Origin: Gallionella sp.
GTDB taxonomy: Bacteria > Pseudomonadota > Gammaproteobacteria > Burkholderiales > Gallionellaceae
NCBI GenBank assembly: GCA_028688275.1
Contig: JAQTYN010000023.1
Span: forward strand, 1-44,790
DNA length: 44,790 bases
Reading direction: 5' to 3'
Below the pieces are notes generated by a model. That model made no database searches. It had not been told where the DNA came from and saw only the letters and a list, made by a program, of their open reading frames with translations. Each line of letters starts with the position of its first letter. Position 1 is the stretch's first letter. The translations under genes were made by a program, and so were the position numbers. Of the stretch, positions 17,947-27,322 are shown piece after piece.

Positions 17947-19263
17947 TCACAAATTTTTGTCCATTACGACTTGTCTGATCTCTATTCTTAGTCGTGCATT
18001 TCCTCGTAAACTTAATTTTAGCAACCCAGTGTAAGCAACAGAAAACAGATAAAAGGCTGATGTGAACCCCAAGCAAATAAATAAATGTTTTACATGAACA
18101 TAAAAATAATGTCGCACAGAAAATACTAAAAAAATGGACAGCAATGCGATTCGGATCGAAAACCCCAAAGAGGACATTTTTACGATCGAAGAAGAAAAAA
18201 GCTGCTTTTCCACAAAATAAAGTATAACTGCCATCGCTGTAAAATACGCGAAGACAAATAATAAGTTTGGATATATTAAAAATACCTCATGCGGCAAATA
18301 GGATCCCCCAATTGGGTTATACCCCTGCCACCCGCCGAACCGCTCTTCAATGTAAGCAAAGTAAGCAAAATTGGAACGTTCATAAACAACAGAAGGAATC
18401 ATACTCAATATTGGATCAAGCAACATATCTAAGTGTTCCTCCCCCTCTCCCGTGACCGAGTTGTGCGCAACTTTTAATGCTCCCATTGTTGAGTTTATAT
18501 ACTCCTGACTTAAAGAAAAGCCCGCCATCAGAAAATTTGAGCTCTTCTCTCTAAATAGGACTGCCAATCCCATGAGTACCGCAACTAGAGGTGAAAATAG
18601 CAACATTTTTCTCACACGCTGTGGTGTTGGTCTATGCTTGGCCATGTAAACCAACAACATGGCCATCCCAATAGTAACCATGAACATACGTCCACCTGAT
18701 ACAAGCTTAAATCCGAAATAGAGCAACATAAGCACCTTCTCGGCTTTAGAAAAATCTAGCGTTATGACAGGCAAGCGCAGCAGAAGTGCAAAGAAAATCA
18801 AATAATCCATTGCAGCGAGAGACTTATGACCACCAGCCGCTTGAAACTCAGCATATCCACCAAAGAGTATCTGCTTCGCATTAACGGCTGCATATGCAAA
18901 ATAGATCACGAACACGAAAATGAGAAATTGCCTCTCAAATCCATTTAGGAAAATGGATTTGACTTGCATACACTCTAGCCTCTGAAGCCCTTTGGAGCTA
19001 AAAAATGCCAATAAATAAAGCGGCATAATTGCCGCAAGGCTAATTTGTGCAAATCTTACATAATCAACATCAGCGTAGGTTTTTACCCATGGATATAGAA
19101 GATGCAACTTCAAGACATCCATTCCCAATGTCACAATTGGATAAAGCATCATGACCAAACAATAGATAAAAGTTGGTCTAATTCCTCCTCCTGATATAAA
19201 GCCCTTCGCAAAAAGAACGGCCATCATGAGCAGCAAAAGGTAAAAATAGTCCGATGATGTCAA
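17947..19263 (-). CDS. Wzy-like polysaccharide polymerase
   Basis: A 438-residue, very hydrophobic inner-membrane protein with about 11-12 predicted membrane helices. A larger periplasmic loop (roughly 255-320) includes EEHLDMLLDPILSMIPS and YNPIGGSYLPHE. Proteins of this form, with oligosaccharide repeat-unit polymerase architecture, join repeat units on the periplasmic side. Sequence identity in this class is always weak, so the call rests on topology, size and place beside Wzx, Wzz and the glycosyltransferases. The start is an unusual TTG at 19263, supported by the strong ribosome site AAGGTGAG three bases upstream. That site lies just behind the preceding acyltransferase gene, four bases away. 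Confidence 0.78.
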   Translation of the reverse strand: MTSSDYFYLLLLMMAVLFAKGFISGGGIRPTFIYCLVMMLYPIVTLGMDVLKLHLLYPWVKTYADVDYVRFAQISLAAIMPLYLLAFFSSKGLQRLECMQVKSIFLNGFERQFLIFVFVIYFAYAAVNAKQILFGGYAEFQAAGGHKSLAAMDYLIFFALLLRLPVITLDFSKAEKVLMLLYFGFKLVSGGRMFMVTIGMAMLLVYMAKHRPTPQRVRKMLLFSPLVAVLMGLAVLFREKSSNFLMAGFSLSQEYINSTMGALKVAHNSVTGEGEEHLDMLLDPILSMIPSVVYERSNFAYFAYIEERFGGWQGYNPIGGSYLPHEVFLIYPNLLFVFAYFTAMAVILYFVEKQLFSSSIVKMSSLGFSIRIALLSIFLVFSVRHYFYVHVKHLFICLGFTSAFYLFSVAYTGLLKLSLRGNARLRIEIRQVVMDKNL

Positions 19264-19267
19264 TTTC

Positions 19268-19867
19268 TCACCTTCCCTTATTTTGAACGACAGGATACTC
19301 AGATTGGCAGCTATTTGCGTTCAAACAACGAATAGGTTTTGCGGGAACACCCCCTGCTATCCACCGTGATTCTACATTCTTATTCACAACAGCTCCCGCT
19401 GCAATGACAGCACAACTTCCGATGGAAACTCCTTTTAATACGGTACATTTAGAAGCTATCCAAGCATTCCTTCCAATTCTTACAGGAGAGGTCGTAAAAC
19501 CCTGCTCAATTCTGGGTTGATCTTCTGGAATATCAAGTACATGATCATTGTCGTTAATAGAAACACAATCTGCGATCATGACATAATCTTCAATTTCAAT
19601 CGACTCCATACACGCTATATAGCAACCTCGATTGACAAAGACCTTCTCGCCAATAGTAAGGTGTCCAGCGCACCAAATATAAGTATTAGCAGACAAGATA
19701 GAGCCGCGACCAATAGTCAGCACACCACCACGCTGCACTCTTATCGTAACACCCGAACCAATATCCACAACGCCTAGAAATCGAATTTGTCCACGATTCA
19801 CTACGGTAAAATACACCGCTTTAATGATAAATCTAAACCACTTGATAGCTTTTTTAAACCAATACAT
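19268..19867 (-). CDS. Hexapeptide-repeat acyltransferase
   Basis: About 199 residues forming a left-handed beta helix (residues about 30-185) of the LbH class. The repeats include VDIGSGVTIRVQ, LTIGRGSIL, LTIGEKVFVNRGCYIA, IEIEDYVMIADCVSI, VRIGRNAWIASKCTVLKGVSIGSCAVIAAGAVV, and GGVPAKPIR, the usual WcaF/Maa-type ending. It probably O-acetylates a sugar of the repeat unit with acetyl-CoA in the cytosol. A hydrophobic stretch at the N-terminus (about 5-25) may attach it to the membrane. ATG 19867 is taken; a TTG two codons earlier also has AGGA nearby. Confidence 0.84.
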   Translation of the reverse strand: MYWFKKAIKWFRFIIKAVYFTVVNRGQIRFLGVVDIGSGVTIRVQRGGVLTIGRGSILSANTYIWCAGHLTIGEKVFVNRGCYIACMESIEIEDYVMIADCVSINDNDHVLDIPEDQPRIEQGFTTSPVRIGRNAWIASKCTVLKGVSIGSCAVIAAGAVVNKNVESRWIAGGVPAKPIRCLNANSCQSEYPVVQNKGR

Positions 19868-19899
19868 CAGCAAAATATCCTAACATTAAGATTTGCTAC

Positions 19900-21882
19900 T
19901 TATGTTGCCTTGTTAAAGATAGGTGCAAAAAGAACACTAATGAACTGTGCGCCAAACACACTTAAGTGATCGTCATCAACATACAACGATCTCCCCCCTA
20001 TTATGATCGAGCACGAACTTTCTGTTCCACACAATAGCGTACTAGGATAGATGACACGAGCACCATACTGACTGGAAATTCTCTCTATGACTGATTTAAC
20101 GTATTTATTTCGTTCAATATAATCAGCGACCTTGGGTCTTATATCCATATTTTGGCCAAACAACAAATTTCTCGCTGAGGTACTAGGCACATTCCAGCCA
20201 ATTTCAGGCACAGAATATAAGATAAAGATCTTTTTATTGGCGCGACGTAAACGCGACACCGTCCGCTCTAACCCCGTTGAAAAAACTTCATGATTTCCAA
20301 AAGCTTGTTTCTTTTCATCCATCAAAACAAGCGTAGGCCCAGAGTCATCTTTTCCATATCGAGTTCCTTCTGAATAAACAGGCCAACGCGCTACCAATAC
20401 CACACTCTCTATTTCGGCCGTTTTCTCTATGTAATCAAGAGTTTTATCCCTAAATTCCACACATTTCAAATCTTCTTCATAATGCTGCAACTCCACGCCA
20501 TCTAACGGCGCACAAGAAGCCATTGCAGCATGAACGCCAGCCTGTCCATATTTTTTTGCGGCGAAATCAAAACCAGGCATCAGTGCAGAAGCGTGAGAGT
20601 CCCCTAAAACGACAAAGTTCGGTTTAACATCACCACTACCAATATGACAGAATTCATCTTTCTTGGCCTGTTGTCTATTTTTATCCATACAAGCTCTTGA
20701 ACTTGCAGATACATCCAACTCACCACTCGCGAGCAACTTGACAGCTCCTGGAACGCGATTCGGGAAACCTTGTGTATGAACGGTGGCAATACCAAATATA
20801 ATCAAAACAAGTGTAAAGAAAGCACCGCCTAAAAATACAAATCTAGGTGTAAATATTTTCTTTCTTTTGCGGAATGGTCTTTCAACAAAATGCCACGAAG
20901 CAACTGCTGCTACGAAGGCAATCACAACGAGAATAGACGCTTCTACGGATGTTAGCGGCCTAACAATGTAATACTTTGCAAATACTAATAACGGCCAATG
21001 CCAAAGGTAAAGCGAATAGGAAGTCAAACCAATCAAGACGAATGGTCGCCAACTTAACAAGTGTCCAACAACAGACTGACCATTTGAACCAGCATGAATA
21101 ATTAATGCTGCTCCTAAACAAGGAAACAAAGCATTCATTCCAGGAAAGGACGAGCTTGGCGTGAGCGTAAGTACACCAAAAACAATTAAAACCAATCCTG
21201 CGAAAGCTATCAATTCACGAAGATAATGACGATGTATAACGGGTATTACATTCAAAGCCAGCAATGCCCCTAGTGAGAGCTCCCACGCTCTTGTTGGTGC
21301 AAGATAAAAGGTCGCATCAGGTCTATGCTCAACGCCCCAGATACTCGCCACAAAAGAGATCAATGCCAAAGGGATGATCCACACCCCCCAATTTGATTTA
21401 GAGTATCGCGACAAGAGCAGCAAAAAAAGAGGAAAAAATATATAAAATTGCTCCTCCACACCCAGAGACCAAGTATGTAAAAGTGGTTTCAACTCGCCTG
21501 AGCTATTAAAATATCCAGCCTCTCTCCAAAACAATATATTTGAGCCAGATAAAGCTGAAGCGATCAAACTCTTTCCATACCCTGCAAAATCTTGTGGCAG
21601 CATTAGATAGAAAGCCATAATCGATGAAACGACGGCCACTACAAAAAAAGCTGGCAATATTCGACGTATTCGACGCTCGTAAAACGAGATGATGGAGAAG
21701 GTACCTAAGCGAATTTCTTTAGCGATGATACCCGTAATCAGATAGCCAGAAATTACGAAGAAAATATCAACGCCAGTAAATCCACCACTTAAGGAAGAAA
21801 ATCCAGCATGAAATAAAACAACAACAACCACTGCTATCGCTCGAAGTCCATCAATATCTGGCCTATATTTTAATTGACTCAC
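19900..21882 (-). CDS. Acyltransferase-3 (OafA-type) with C-terminal SGNH domain
   Basis: About 660 residues. The N-terminal membrane domain (about 5-355, about ten helices) opens YRPDIDGLRAIAVVVVVLFHAG, where the His and the following GGFTGVDIFFVISGYLI are hallmarks of acyltransferase-3 proteins that carry acyl groups across the inner membrane. The periplasmic SGNH domain (about 400-660) has GDSH near residue 427 and the DxxH-type DDDHLS near 635. Proteins with this fusion O-acetylate O-antigen or peptidoglycan sugars in the periplasm. I chose GTG 21882 because AAGGTGAG lies three bases upstream. It is 59 bases behind the GT2 gene and adds a second possible acylation to the polymer. Confidence 0.88.
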   Translation of the reverse strand: MSQLKYRPDIDGLRAIAVVVVVLFHAGFSSLSGGFTGVDIFFVISGYLITGIIAKEIRLGTFSIISFYERRIRRILPAFFVVAVVSSIMAFYLMLPQDFAGYGKSLIASALSGSNILFWREAGYFNSSGELKPLLHTWSLGVEEQFYIFFPLFLLLLSRYSKSNWGVWIIPLALISFVASIWGVEHRPDATFYLAPTRAWELSLGALLALNVIPVIHRHYLRELIAFAGLVLIVFGVLTLTPSSSFPGMNALFPCLGAALIIHAGSNGQSVVGHLLSWRPFVLIGLTSYSLYLWHWPLLVFAKYYIVRPLTSVEASILVVIAFVAAVASWHFVERPFRKRKKIFTPRFVFLGGAFFTLVLIIFGIATVHTQGFPNRVPGAVKLLASGELDVSASSRACMDKNRQQAKKDEFCHIGSGDVKPNFVVLGDSHASALMPGFDFAAKKYGQAGVHAAMASCAPLDGVELQHYEEDLKCVEFRDKTLDYIEKTAEIESVVLVARWPVYSEGTRYGKDDSGPTLVLMDEKKQAFGNHEVFSTGLERTVSRLRRANKKIFILYSVPEIGWNVPSTSARNLLFGQNMDIRPKVADYIERNKYVKSVIERISSQYGARVIYPSTLLCGTESSCSIIIGGRSLYVDDDHLSVFGAQFISVLFAPIFNKAT

Positions 21883-21941
21883 ATTCTCACCTTGATTTAT
21901 GTCGCGCAAATAGAATTACTTTTAACTCAGAGGTTCTCATA

Positions 21942-22994
21942 TTAAACAAAAGATCTAAATAGCAAATCTAATTCTCTTGCCATTGTTCTCATGTAGACAT
22001 AGCCAGAAAGCGCTAGAGGCGAACCTATTAGCTTCGTCCAAAACTTAACCTTATGACTTTGAGCAAATGATGGGTGGTGCTTTTGCAGCCATTGCAGAGT
22101 CCGTTCAAATTCATCTTTATTTGCCGAAACTAAACAAAAAAACAGCAACATCTGATGATTGTCCTGCTCCATATTACTGACGGCCATTTCATTTGCACCG
22201 AGAATTGAAGCGATGTCTCTATCCATCTCAATCTTTTGGTTTTGCTTACGCAATAAAGATCGATAGTCCGTATTACAATACGAACCAGGCGTACGGCGAT
22301 ACGTCGCAAGTGATTCATCCAAATAGCCAACCTTGGCTAACTTGCTCAGAAATAGTACGATCGGCCTATCTCCAACGGGGTAGCGTGGCGTGTATAGCGA
22401 AGAGGTATAAAACTGTGCAAGCAAGTTCGTCCTCACCATCAATGTGCATGTAGTTATAAACATGGATTTAAGCAAGTCTGGATAAACCTCACCCTGAGGT
22501 ATAGTGCCATGCTTCAAGCTGTTTCTAGACTTAACTGTTCTCCATAAACCACATGTTTGAACTAGCCAATTACAATCGGAATGCACCATCCCATAGTCAC
22601 GATTCTCACGCAAGAAATCTACCTGTTTCTGCAGTTTTAACGGATCATGCCAGAAGTCATCTCCTTCACAATATGCTATATATTCGCCATGAGAATTTTG
22701 AAAGCATAACTGCAAATTTTTAATAAATCCGACATTGCTACTTGGGCATATAACACGAATAATATCGGGATATTTTTGTTGGTACTGGAGTGCTATGGCA
22801 CGTGTACTATCTGTTGAACAATCCTCGCCGATCACCAATTCAAATGGGAAATTAGTTTTCTGATGCAATACACCTTCAATCGCATCAGCCAAATAACTTT
22901 CATGGTTGAAAGTGATCATGTTGATGCTCACAAGAGGAGCATTTTGTCTGGACTGCTCAATAATGTTCACTTCAATACTGTTATCTAATGCCAT
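21942..22994 (-). CDS. Family 2 glycosyltransferase
   Basis: A 350-residue GT-A enzyme of cytosolic or membrane-attached type. It has the fold start VSINMITFNHESYLADAIEGVL, IGEDCSTDST, and the metal/nucleotide site YCEGDDFWHDPLKLQKQ, which resembles GT2 enzymes found in lipopolysaccharide and capsule clusters. A C-terminal hydrophobic patch (about 315-335) may contact the membrane. It contributes one linkage of the repeat unit; donor and acceptor cannot be read from the sequence. GGAAAG precedes ATG 22994. There are three glycosyltransferases plus one initiating enzyme in the locus, which would suit a repeat of about four sugars. Confidence 0.86.
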   Translation of the reverse strand: MALDNSIEVNIIEQSRQNAPLVSINMITFNHESYLADAIEGVLHQKTNFPFELVIGEDCSTDSTRAIALQYQQKYPDIIRVICPSSNVGFIKNLQLCFQNSHGEYIAYCEGDDFWHDPLKLQKQVDFLRENRDYGMVHSDCNWLVQTCGLWRTVKSRNSLKHGTIPQGEVYPDLLKSMFITTCTLMVRTNLLAQFYTSSLYTPRYPVGDRPIVLFLSKLAKVGYLDESLATYRRTPGSYCNTDYRSLLRKQNQKIEMDRDIASILGANEMAVSNMEQDNHQMLLFFCLVSANKDEFERTLQWLQKHHPSFAQSHKVKFWTKLIGSPLALSGYVYMRTMARELDLLFRSFV

Positions 22995-23081
22995 ACTGGG
23001 CTTTCCATAATACTGATACGACGGGCATTCACATTACCTAAACGTCTTAAACGACAAATTATTCGCGGCGAACTATATTTA

Positions 23082-23954
23082 TCACCAAGGTACAATTAAT
23101 CCATGCTGCTGTTCGAGTTGCTCCTTATCTTTTGCATACAACTCACTTGCTCTCTCCTTGATGACATTTCTATTTGACATGTCAATCTGATATTCTCGAA
23201 CGTGTGTAAGGGGATAAACTGAATTATAAATTCTGTCAATACCAACAAAATCCAATACACGATTGGTTACTTCCTCTGGTGAGGATTTCAACTCTGGGCT
23301 AAAAATGACCAATACATTTTCTTTGCCGAAAAGAGTAATAAAACGCTCGATCTGGGGCGCGTAAATCCCTCTCCGAATCAAAGATGGCTCTTCTATATCA
23401 AGCCCTTCAGACATTACTTGGAACTCTCGATCTAGAAAGTATTCTAGTGTTGGTGCCACTTTTCCATTCACTATGGGCAAAAAGAAATCTTGTACATTCC
23501 GATTCGCCTGCTTCAGCCAGTGCTGAAACCACTTTTCAGATGGTATTTGCTGATACATATTAAATGCAGACATCGCCCTTGATACTGGCTCTCGGAGCAG
23601 AATGACAATTTTAGAATTTGGGGCAAAATTCCGTATGCGTTGCGCAGATTCGGGATAGTACAAGTACTCTGGAGTTGCATCCAACCCATAGGAGTCATCT
23701 TTAACTCCTCCAAAGTATGAACGATAGTAATCGTCGCCTTTTTCATATAAATAGTCACTACTAAAATATCCAAGCTCCTTGCGAAACCCACTCTTGAGCC
23801 TCGGATGCTTTTCAATATAACTAAATAAGGCACTTGTACCCGCTTTTTGCGCACCAACAATGAACAGGTAGTTCGTTAATTTTTTGCTTGGAACGACTCG
23901 TCTAACACCGTGCTGAACTGCATGAGCGATGTCTTTAAGTAGAAATGTAATCAT
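23082..23954 (-). CDS. PAPS-dependent sulfotransferase
   Basis: A 290-residue soluble sulfotransferase. The 5'-phosphosulfate loop is VGAQKAGTSALFSYI (33-47) and the 3'-phosphate site is REPVSRAMSAFNMY (121-134, with Arg121 and Ser129). KELGYFSSDY and GLDATPEYLYY match carbohydrate sulfotransferases of the heparan/NodH-like kind. It would move sulfate from PAPS to a sugar of the repeat unit in the cytosol before flipping. Its start overlaps the flippase stop as ATGA, which ties it to repeat-unit export. The PAPS-making genes (cysD, cysNC) and the PAP-removing gene (cysQ) lie upstream in the same strand order. The acceptor position is unknown. Confidence 0.9.
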   Translation of the reverse strand: MITFLLKDIAHAVQHGVRRVVPSKKLTNYLFIVGAQKAGTSALFSYIEKHPRLKSGFRKELGYFSSDYLYEKGDDYYRSYFGGVKDDSYGLDATPEYLYYPESAQRIRNFAPNSKIVILLREPVSRAMSAFNMYQQIPSEKWFQHWLKQANRNVQDFFLPIVNGKVAPTLEYFLDREFQVMSEGLDIEEPSLIRRGIYAPQIERFITLFGKENVLVIFSPELKSSPEEVTNRVLDFVGIDRIYNSVYPLTHVREYQIDMSNRNVIKERASELYAKDKEQLEQQHGLIVPW

Positions 23955-25456
23955 CGGACAACCTTATTAAATTTACTTTTAAAATACGACTTGAAAAAGG
24001 AAGCTGATATTGCCCCAGCAAAAAGCAACCCAATACCCACCAGCAAAATTTCAGCCAACAAACCAAACCTAGATTGAGAACGTGGCATCGTGTAATACAG
24101 TACGCTCCCAGCGAATGCAATAGACGACCATACTAGAATCACATCGTTAAAAAACCACAACTTATGAAGACTCGGGGCAACTCTGTGATGCACTAGTGGT
24201 ACCCAAGCAATCAAGTAAATCAAATTGAGAATTACCCAAACATATCCAGCACCTACTCCACCATAATGATTAGCAGACCATGCAATAGCAGGTATAAACA
24301 ATATCAAGAAACCCATCGAACCTATCCAATGTAGCCGCAGGTTCCCCTTTGCGAACTGCAAGTAATAGGCAAAACCTGAAACTGCCAAAATGCCGTTTCC
24401 AATGCTATATAGAGCCAGAATGGGTGCCGCATGTTGTGCTAACTGTACATTACTAGTCCAAATTAAAAGCAAATGTTCCGCATACATTGCTAGGGTCACT
24501 GACACAGAACCCGCAACGACCGCTACAAGCTGTGTTGATTGTCGATAAATTCGGATAAGACCTTCGTGATCACCTGCCGCATCTAAATTTGCCATTCGTG
24601 GCATCGCAGCACTACTCACAGGACCACTAACCATCATCACACCGCTGGCAACAAGTACTGCAATCGTAAAATATCCGTATTCAGCCAATGGTAATAATTT
24701 AGACAATATAAGTTTGTCGGTCTGAGTCACAAGCACCCATACCGATGCTGTAAAGGCTATGGTAAGAGAAAACTTAAGGGTAGGCTTGATGGAGGCAAAG
24801 GAAATGTATGCTCGCACGCCATTTGGAATCTTGGGCAGTAGCTGTTTGGAGTATAGATATACGCCTAATACTTCTACGACACCCAAAAGCAATTGGTAGC
24901 TAAAAAAAACAATCGGAGTTGAACCCACATAAATGAGCACAGGTAAGACGCCCACAAATCGTAAAGAAGCAATCGAAGCGTTAAACACGCCGATCCAAAC
25001 TAAACGTTCAGATCCACTGATAATGCTACGATACAAGCCGCATACCCAACGTAGTGAAACGGTTGCTGCCATGAGCTCAATCGATGTCTCTACTTCTACA
25101 AGCGGCAAATGTGCAACTTTTAACCAGCTGGTCGCAATATAGCCAGAAAATCCGAATAGCCCCCCTCCCCCAGCCAAGGCTATCACAACAAAAATACCTT
25201 CTAGGGTACGAACCAAGCCACGATAACTGAGCGCACTGCTTCCACCTGCATTGAATCTGGAGGTTTCTCGAACCATCGTTGGTGTCAAGCCCATGTCTAG
25301 CAAATTGAACCAAGCCTGCAACATGGCAAAAAAACCGACCAGCCCGTACGCTTCAGCCCCCATATACGTCAAATACATAGGCAGCATAACAATGCCAATC
25401 AATGTGACATATATTTGACTGACATAACTTACTAAAACATTACGCTTAAAACTCAT
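23951..25456 (-). CDS. Wzx-type polysaccharide flippase
   Basis: A 501-residue inner-membrane protein of the MOP exporter superfamily with about 12-14 hydrophobic helices. The start MSFKRNVLVSYVSQIYVTLIGIVMLPMY and GAEAYGLVGFFAMLQAWFNLLDMGL are typical of Wzx. It would flip the undecaprenyl-linked repeat unit to the periplasm for the polymerase. The gene lies between the hexapeptide acyltransferase (56 bases away) and the sulfotransferase (overlapping), so it is probably translated with the latter. A run of five and six C (25160-25171) codes for a glycine stretch but is interrupted by a T. Confidence 0.9.
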   Translation of the reverse strand: MSFKRNVLVSYVSQIYVTLIGIVMLPMYLTYMGAEAYGLVGFFAMLQAWFNLLDMGLTPTMVRETSRFNAGGSSALSYRGLVRTLEGIFVVIALAGGGGLFGFSGYIATSWLKVAHLPLVEVETSIELMAATVSLRWVCGLYRSIISGSERLVWIGVFNASIASLRFVGVLPVLIYVGSTPIVFFSYQLLLGVVEVLGVYLYSKQLLPKIPNGVRAYISFASIKPTLKFSLTIAFTASVWVLVTQTDKLILSKLLPLAEYGYFTIAVLVASGVMMVSGPVSSAAMPRMANLDAAGDHEGLIRIYRQSTQLVAVVAGSVSVTLAMYAEHLLLIWTSNVQLAQHAAPILALYSIGNGILAVSGFAYYLQFAKGNLRLHWIGSMGFLILFIPAIAWSANHYGGVGAGYVWVILNLIYLIAWVPLVHHRVAPSLHKLWFFNDVILVWSSIAFAGSVLYYTMPRSQSRFGLLAEILLVGIGLLFAGAISASFFKSYFKSKFNKVVR

Positions 25457-25512
25457 ATCTAGAAATACCTGGTGACACAGTTTTTATAAGTGTTACTTTT
25501 CTCTGCCAAGGG

Positions 25513-26070
25513 CTAGATACTGATGATTTTCTCCAAGTCTAAAATATCTTTACGTCTCGTTCCCCTTCTTTTGACGGGTATACCTGCAAATATTCCAAAA
25601 GGTGCACAATCATTTTTTACGAGACTCATCGCGCCTATAGCTACGCCTTCTGCCAATGTCACACCTGGCAATATAACCGAACCCGAACCGACGATAACGT
25701 GACGAGAAACGAAAACATCGGCATGCTCAACTTTTGTCAGATGAGTGGGCACCATAGGATTGGTCATAGCCTCACCGCTATAGTCATCACTACTACTATA
25801 AATTGCAACTTTAGAAGATATATTGCAGAAGTCAGAAAGCGTAATTTTACCTGCCCCAATCAGCGAGGTATAAACGGCAATATGAACATAACTGCCAATC
25901 TCAATACCTCCTACTCCTGCAGATAAAACACAAAAATCATCTACTCTAACATTGTTACCAATGCAAATATTCTTACAGTTGTAATATGAACTTTTGTCTG
26001 AAAGAGATACATTTTTCCCAACACTCTTGAAACCCATCTCTAAAATTTGTTGACTTGTCAGTAAGCCCAT
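25513..26070 (-). CDS. Hexapeptide acyltransferase, probable amino-sugar N-acyltransferase (VioB-like)
   Basis: A 185-residue left-handed beta-helix enzyme. It starts with QQILEMGFKSVGKNVSLSDK and has coils such as ICIGNNVRVDDFCVLSAG, IEIGSYVHIAVYTSLIG, and VIVGSGSVILPGVTLAEGVAIGAMSLV, with SSSDDYSGE between. This subgroup is commonly placed beside DegT/DnrJ aminotransferases in O-antigen loci and acylates the newly made amino group of a dTDP-sugar. The aminotransferase gene is 57 bases upstream here, supporting that role. An O-acetyltransferase role cannot be excluded. Confidence 0.78.
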   Translation of the reverse strand: MGLLTSQQILEMGFKSVGKNVSLSDKSSYYNCKNICIGNNVRVDDFCVLSAGVGGIEIGSYVHIAVYTSLIGAGKITLSDFCNISSKVAIYSSSDDYSGEAMTNPMVPTHLTKVEHADVFVSRHVIVGSGSVILPGVTLAEGVAIGAMSLVKNDCAPFGIFAGIPVKRRGTRRKDILDLEKIISI

Positions 26071-26127
26071 GTGTCGCCTTAAATATTTGACGGTATTAGA
26101 ACCACATACGTCTAAAAACGGAGAGGA

Positions 26128-27303
26128 TCACGCATTTCCCAGAATCAATACTCGAATCACACCTGCCACTGCCTCAACCATCTCCTTGGACATGGTCGTA
26201 CCAGTCGGCAAAACCACGACCCTGTCTGCCACTTTTTCTGAATTTTGAAGCAATAAACTTGCATGTGGATAAAGCTCACGATAGGGCTTCATGCCATGAC
26301 AACCAGGCCAGAAATACTTACGTGCTAGTATATTTTCAGCATGTAATGCTTCAATTATCGCATCCCGTGAAACGGAACATCCTTCACTAACTTCCATCAC
26401 TACATATTGATAGTTGTTATGATCTTCCTCATTAAATGACAATAAACTAACGCCCGGCAAATCTGACAAAGTCTCCTTGTACAGGTGGTAGTTGCGGCGA
26501 TTGATCTCAATCACATGATCAATTGCTTCTAAATTGACCAGCCCCATAGCGGCCGCAATTTCGATCATTTTTCCATTAATGCCCATGTGCACTACATTAT
26601 CAAATCCTGCAAATCCGAAATTGCGCATTAAGCGCATTTTTTCAGCTAGATCATCATCATTTGTAATAACAGCACCACCCTCAAAGGTATTAAAGAATTT
26701 GGTTGCATGAAAACTTAATACTTCACATGCACCAAAATTCCCGACCATAGTACCTTTGCTAGAGCAGCCAAATGCGTGGGCTGCATCGTACATAAGCTTG
26801 AGGTTATGCTCCTCTGCAATTTGTTGTAATGCTTCAGTCTCAGCTGGCCTCCCCCACAAATGTACACCGATGATACCTGTTGTACGTGGCGTAATCATGC
26901 GACGTACAGAAACAGGGTCAAGAGTGTGTGTTACTGGGTCTATGTCAGCAAAGACAGGCGTAATCGCTTGCCAACTTAATGCGTGTGCTGTCGCCACAAA
27001 AGTATAGGAGGGAATAATAACCTCTCCAGTCAAACCCAACGCACGAATTGCAATCTCTAAGGCAACAGTGCCATTACACATTGAGACACAATGCTTAACC
27101 TTATGATAGTCAGCGACTTTCTGCTCAAATTCCTGCACCAGCGGTCCATTGTTACTCAACCAACGCCGATCAAAGATACCCTCCGCATACTTCATAAACA
27201 AGTCACGATCACCTATATTAGGGCGTCCGACATGCAACGGCTGATCAAAGGCTGGGACAGCTCCATTGATAGCAAGATCTTTAGATACTTGAATTTGTTT
27301 CAT
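26128..27303 (-). CDS. DegT/DnrJ/EryC1 aminotransferase, probably dTDP-4-keto-6-deoxyglucose 4-aminotransferase (VioA-like)
   Basis: A 391-residue PLP enzyme. The PLP lysine is Lys202 in LSFHATKFFNTFEGGAV, with DAAHAFG (173-179) and NGTVALEIAIRALGL near the cofactor. The wording around the lysine and in LMRNFGFAGFDN is close to VioA, which makes dTDP-4-amino-4,6-dideoxyglucose from the RfbB product. No 3,4-ketoisomerase (FdtA/QdtA type) is present, which makes a 3-amino product less likely. With the following acyltransferase it would give a dTDP-4-acylamino sugar. ATG 27303 is taken; a GTG two codons earlier is possible. It begins 19 bases behind cysNC. Confidence 0.82.
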   Translation of the reverse strand: MKQIQVSKDLAINGAVPAFDQPLHVGRPNIGDRDLFMKYAEGIFDRRWLSNNGPLVQEFEQKVADYHKVKHCVSMCNGTVALEIAIRALGLTGEVIIPSYTFVATAHALSWQAITPVFADIDPVTHTLDPVSVRRMITPRTTGIIGVHLWGRPAETEALQQIAEEHNLKLMYDAAHAFGCSSKGTMVGNFGACEVLSFHATKFFNTFEGGAVITNDDDLAEKMRLMRNFGFAGFDNVVHMGINGKMIEIAAAMGLVNLEAIDHVIEINRRNYHLYKETLSDLPGVSLLSFNEEDHNNYQYVVMEVSEGCSVSRDAIIEALHAENILARKYFWPGCHGMKPYRELYPHASLLLQNSEKVADRVVVLPTGTTMSKEMVEAVAGVIRVLILGNA

Positions 27304-27322
27304 TAGCACTATTCCATTACGC

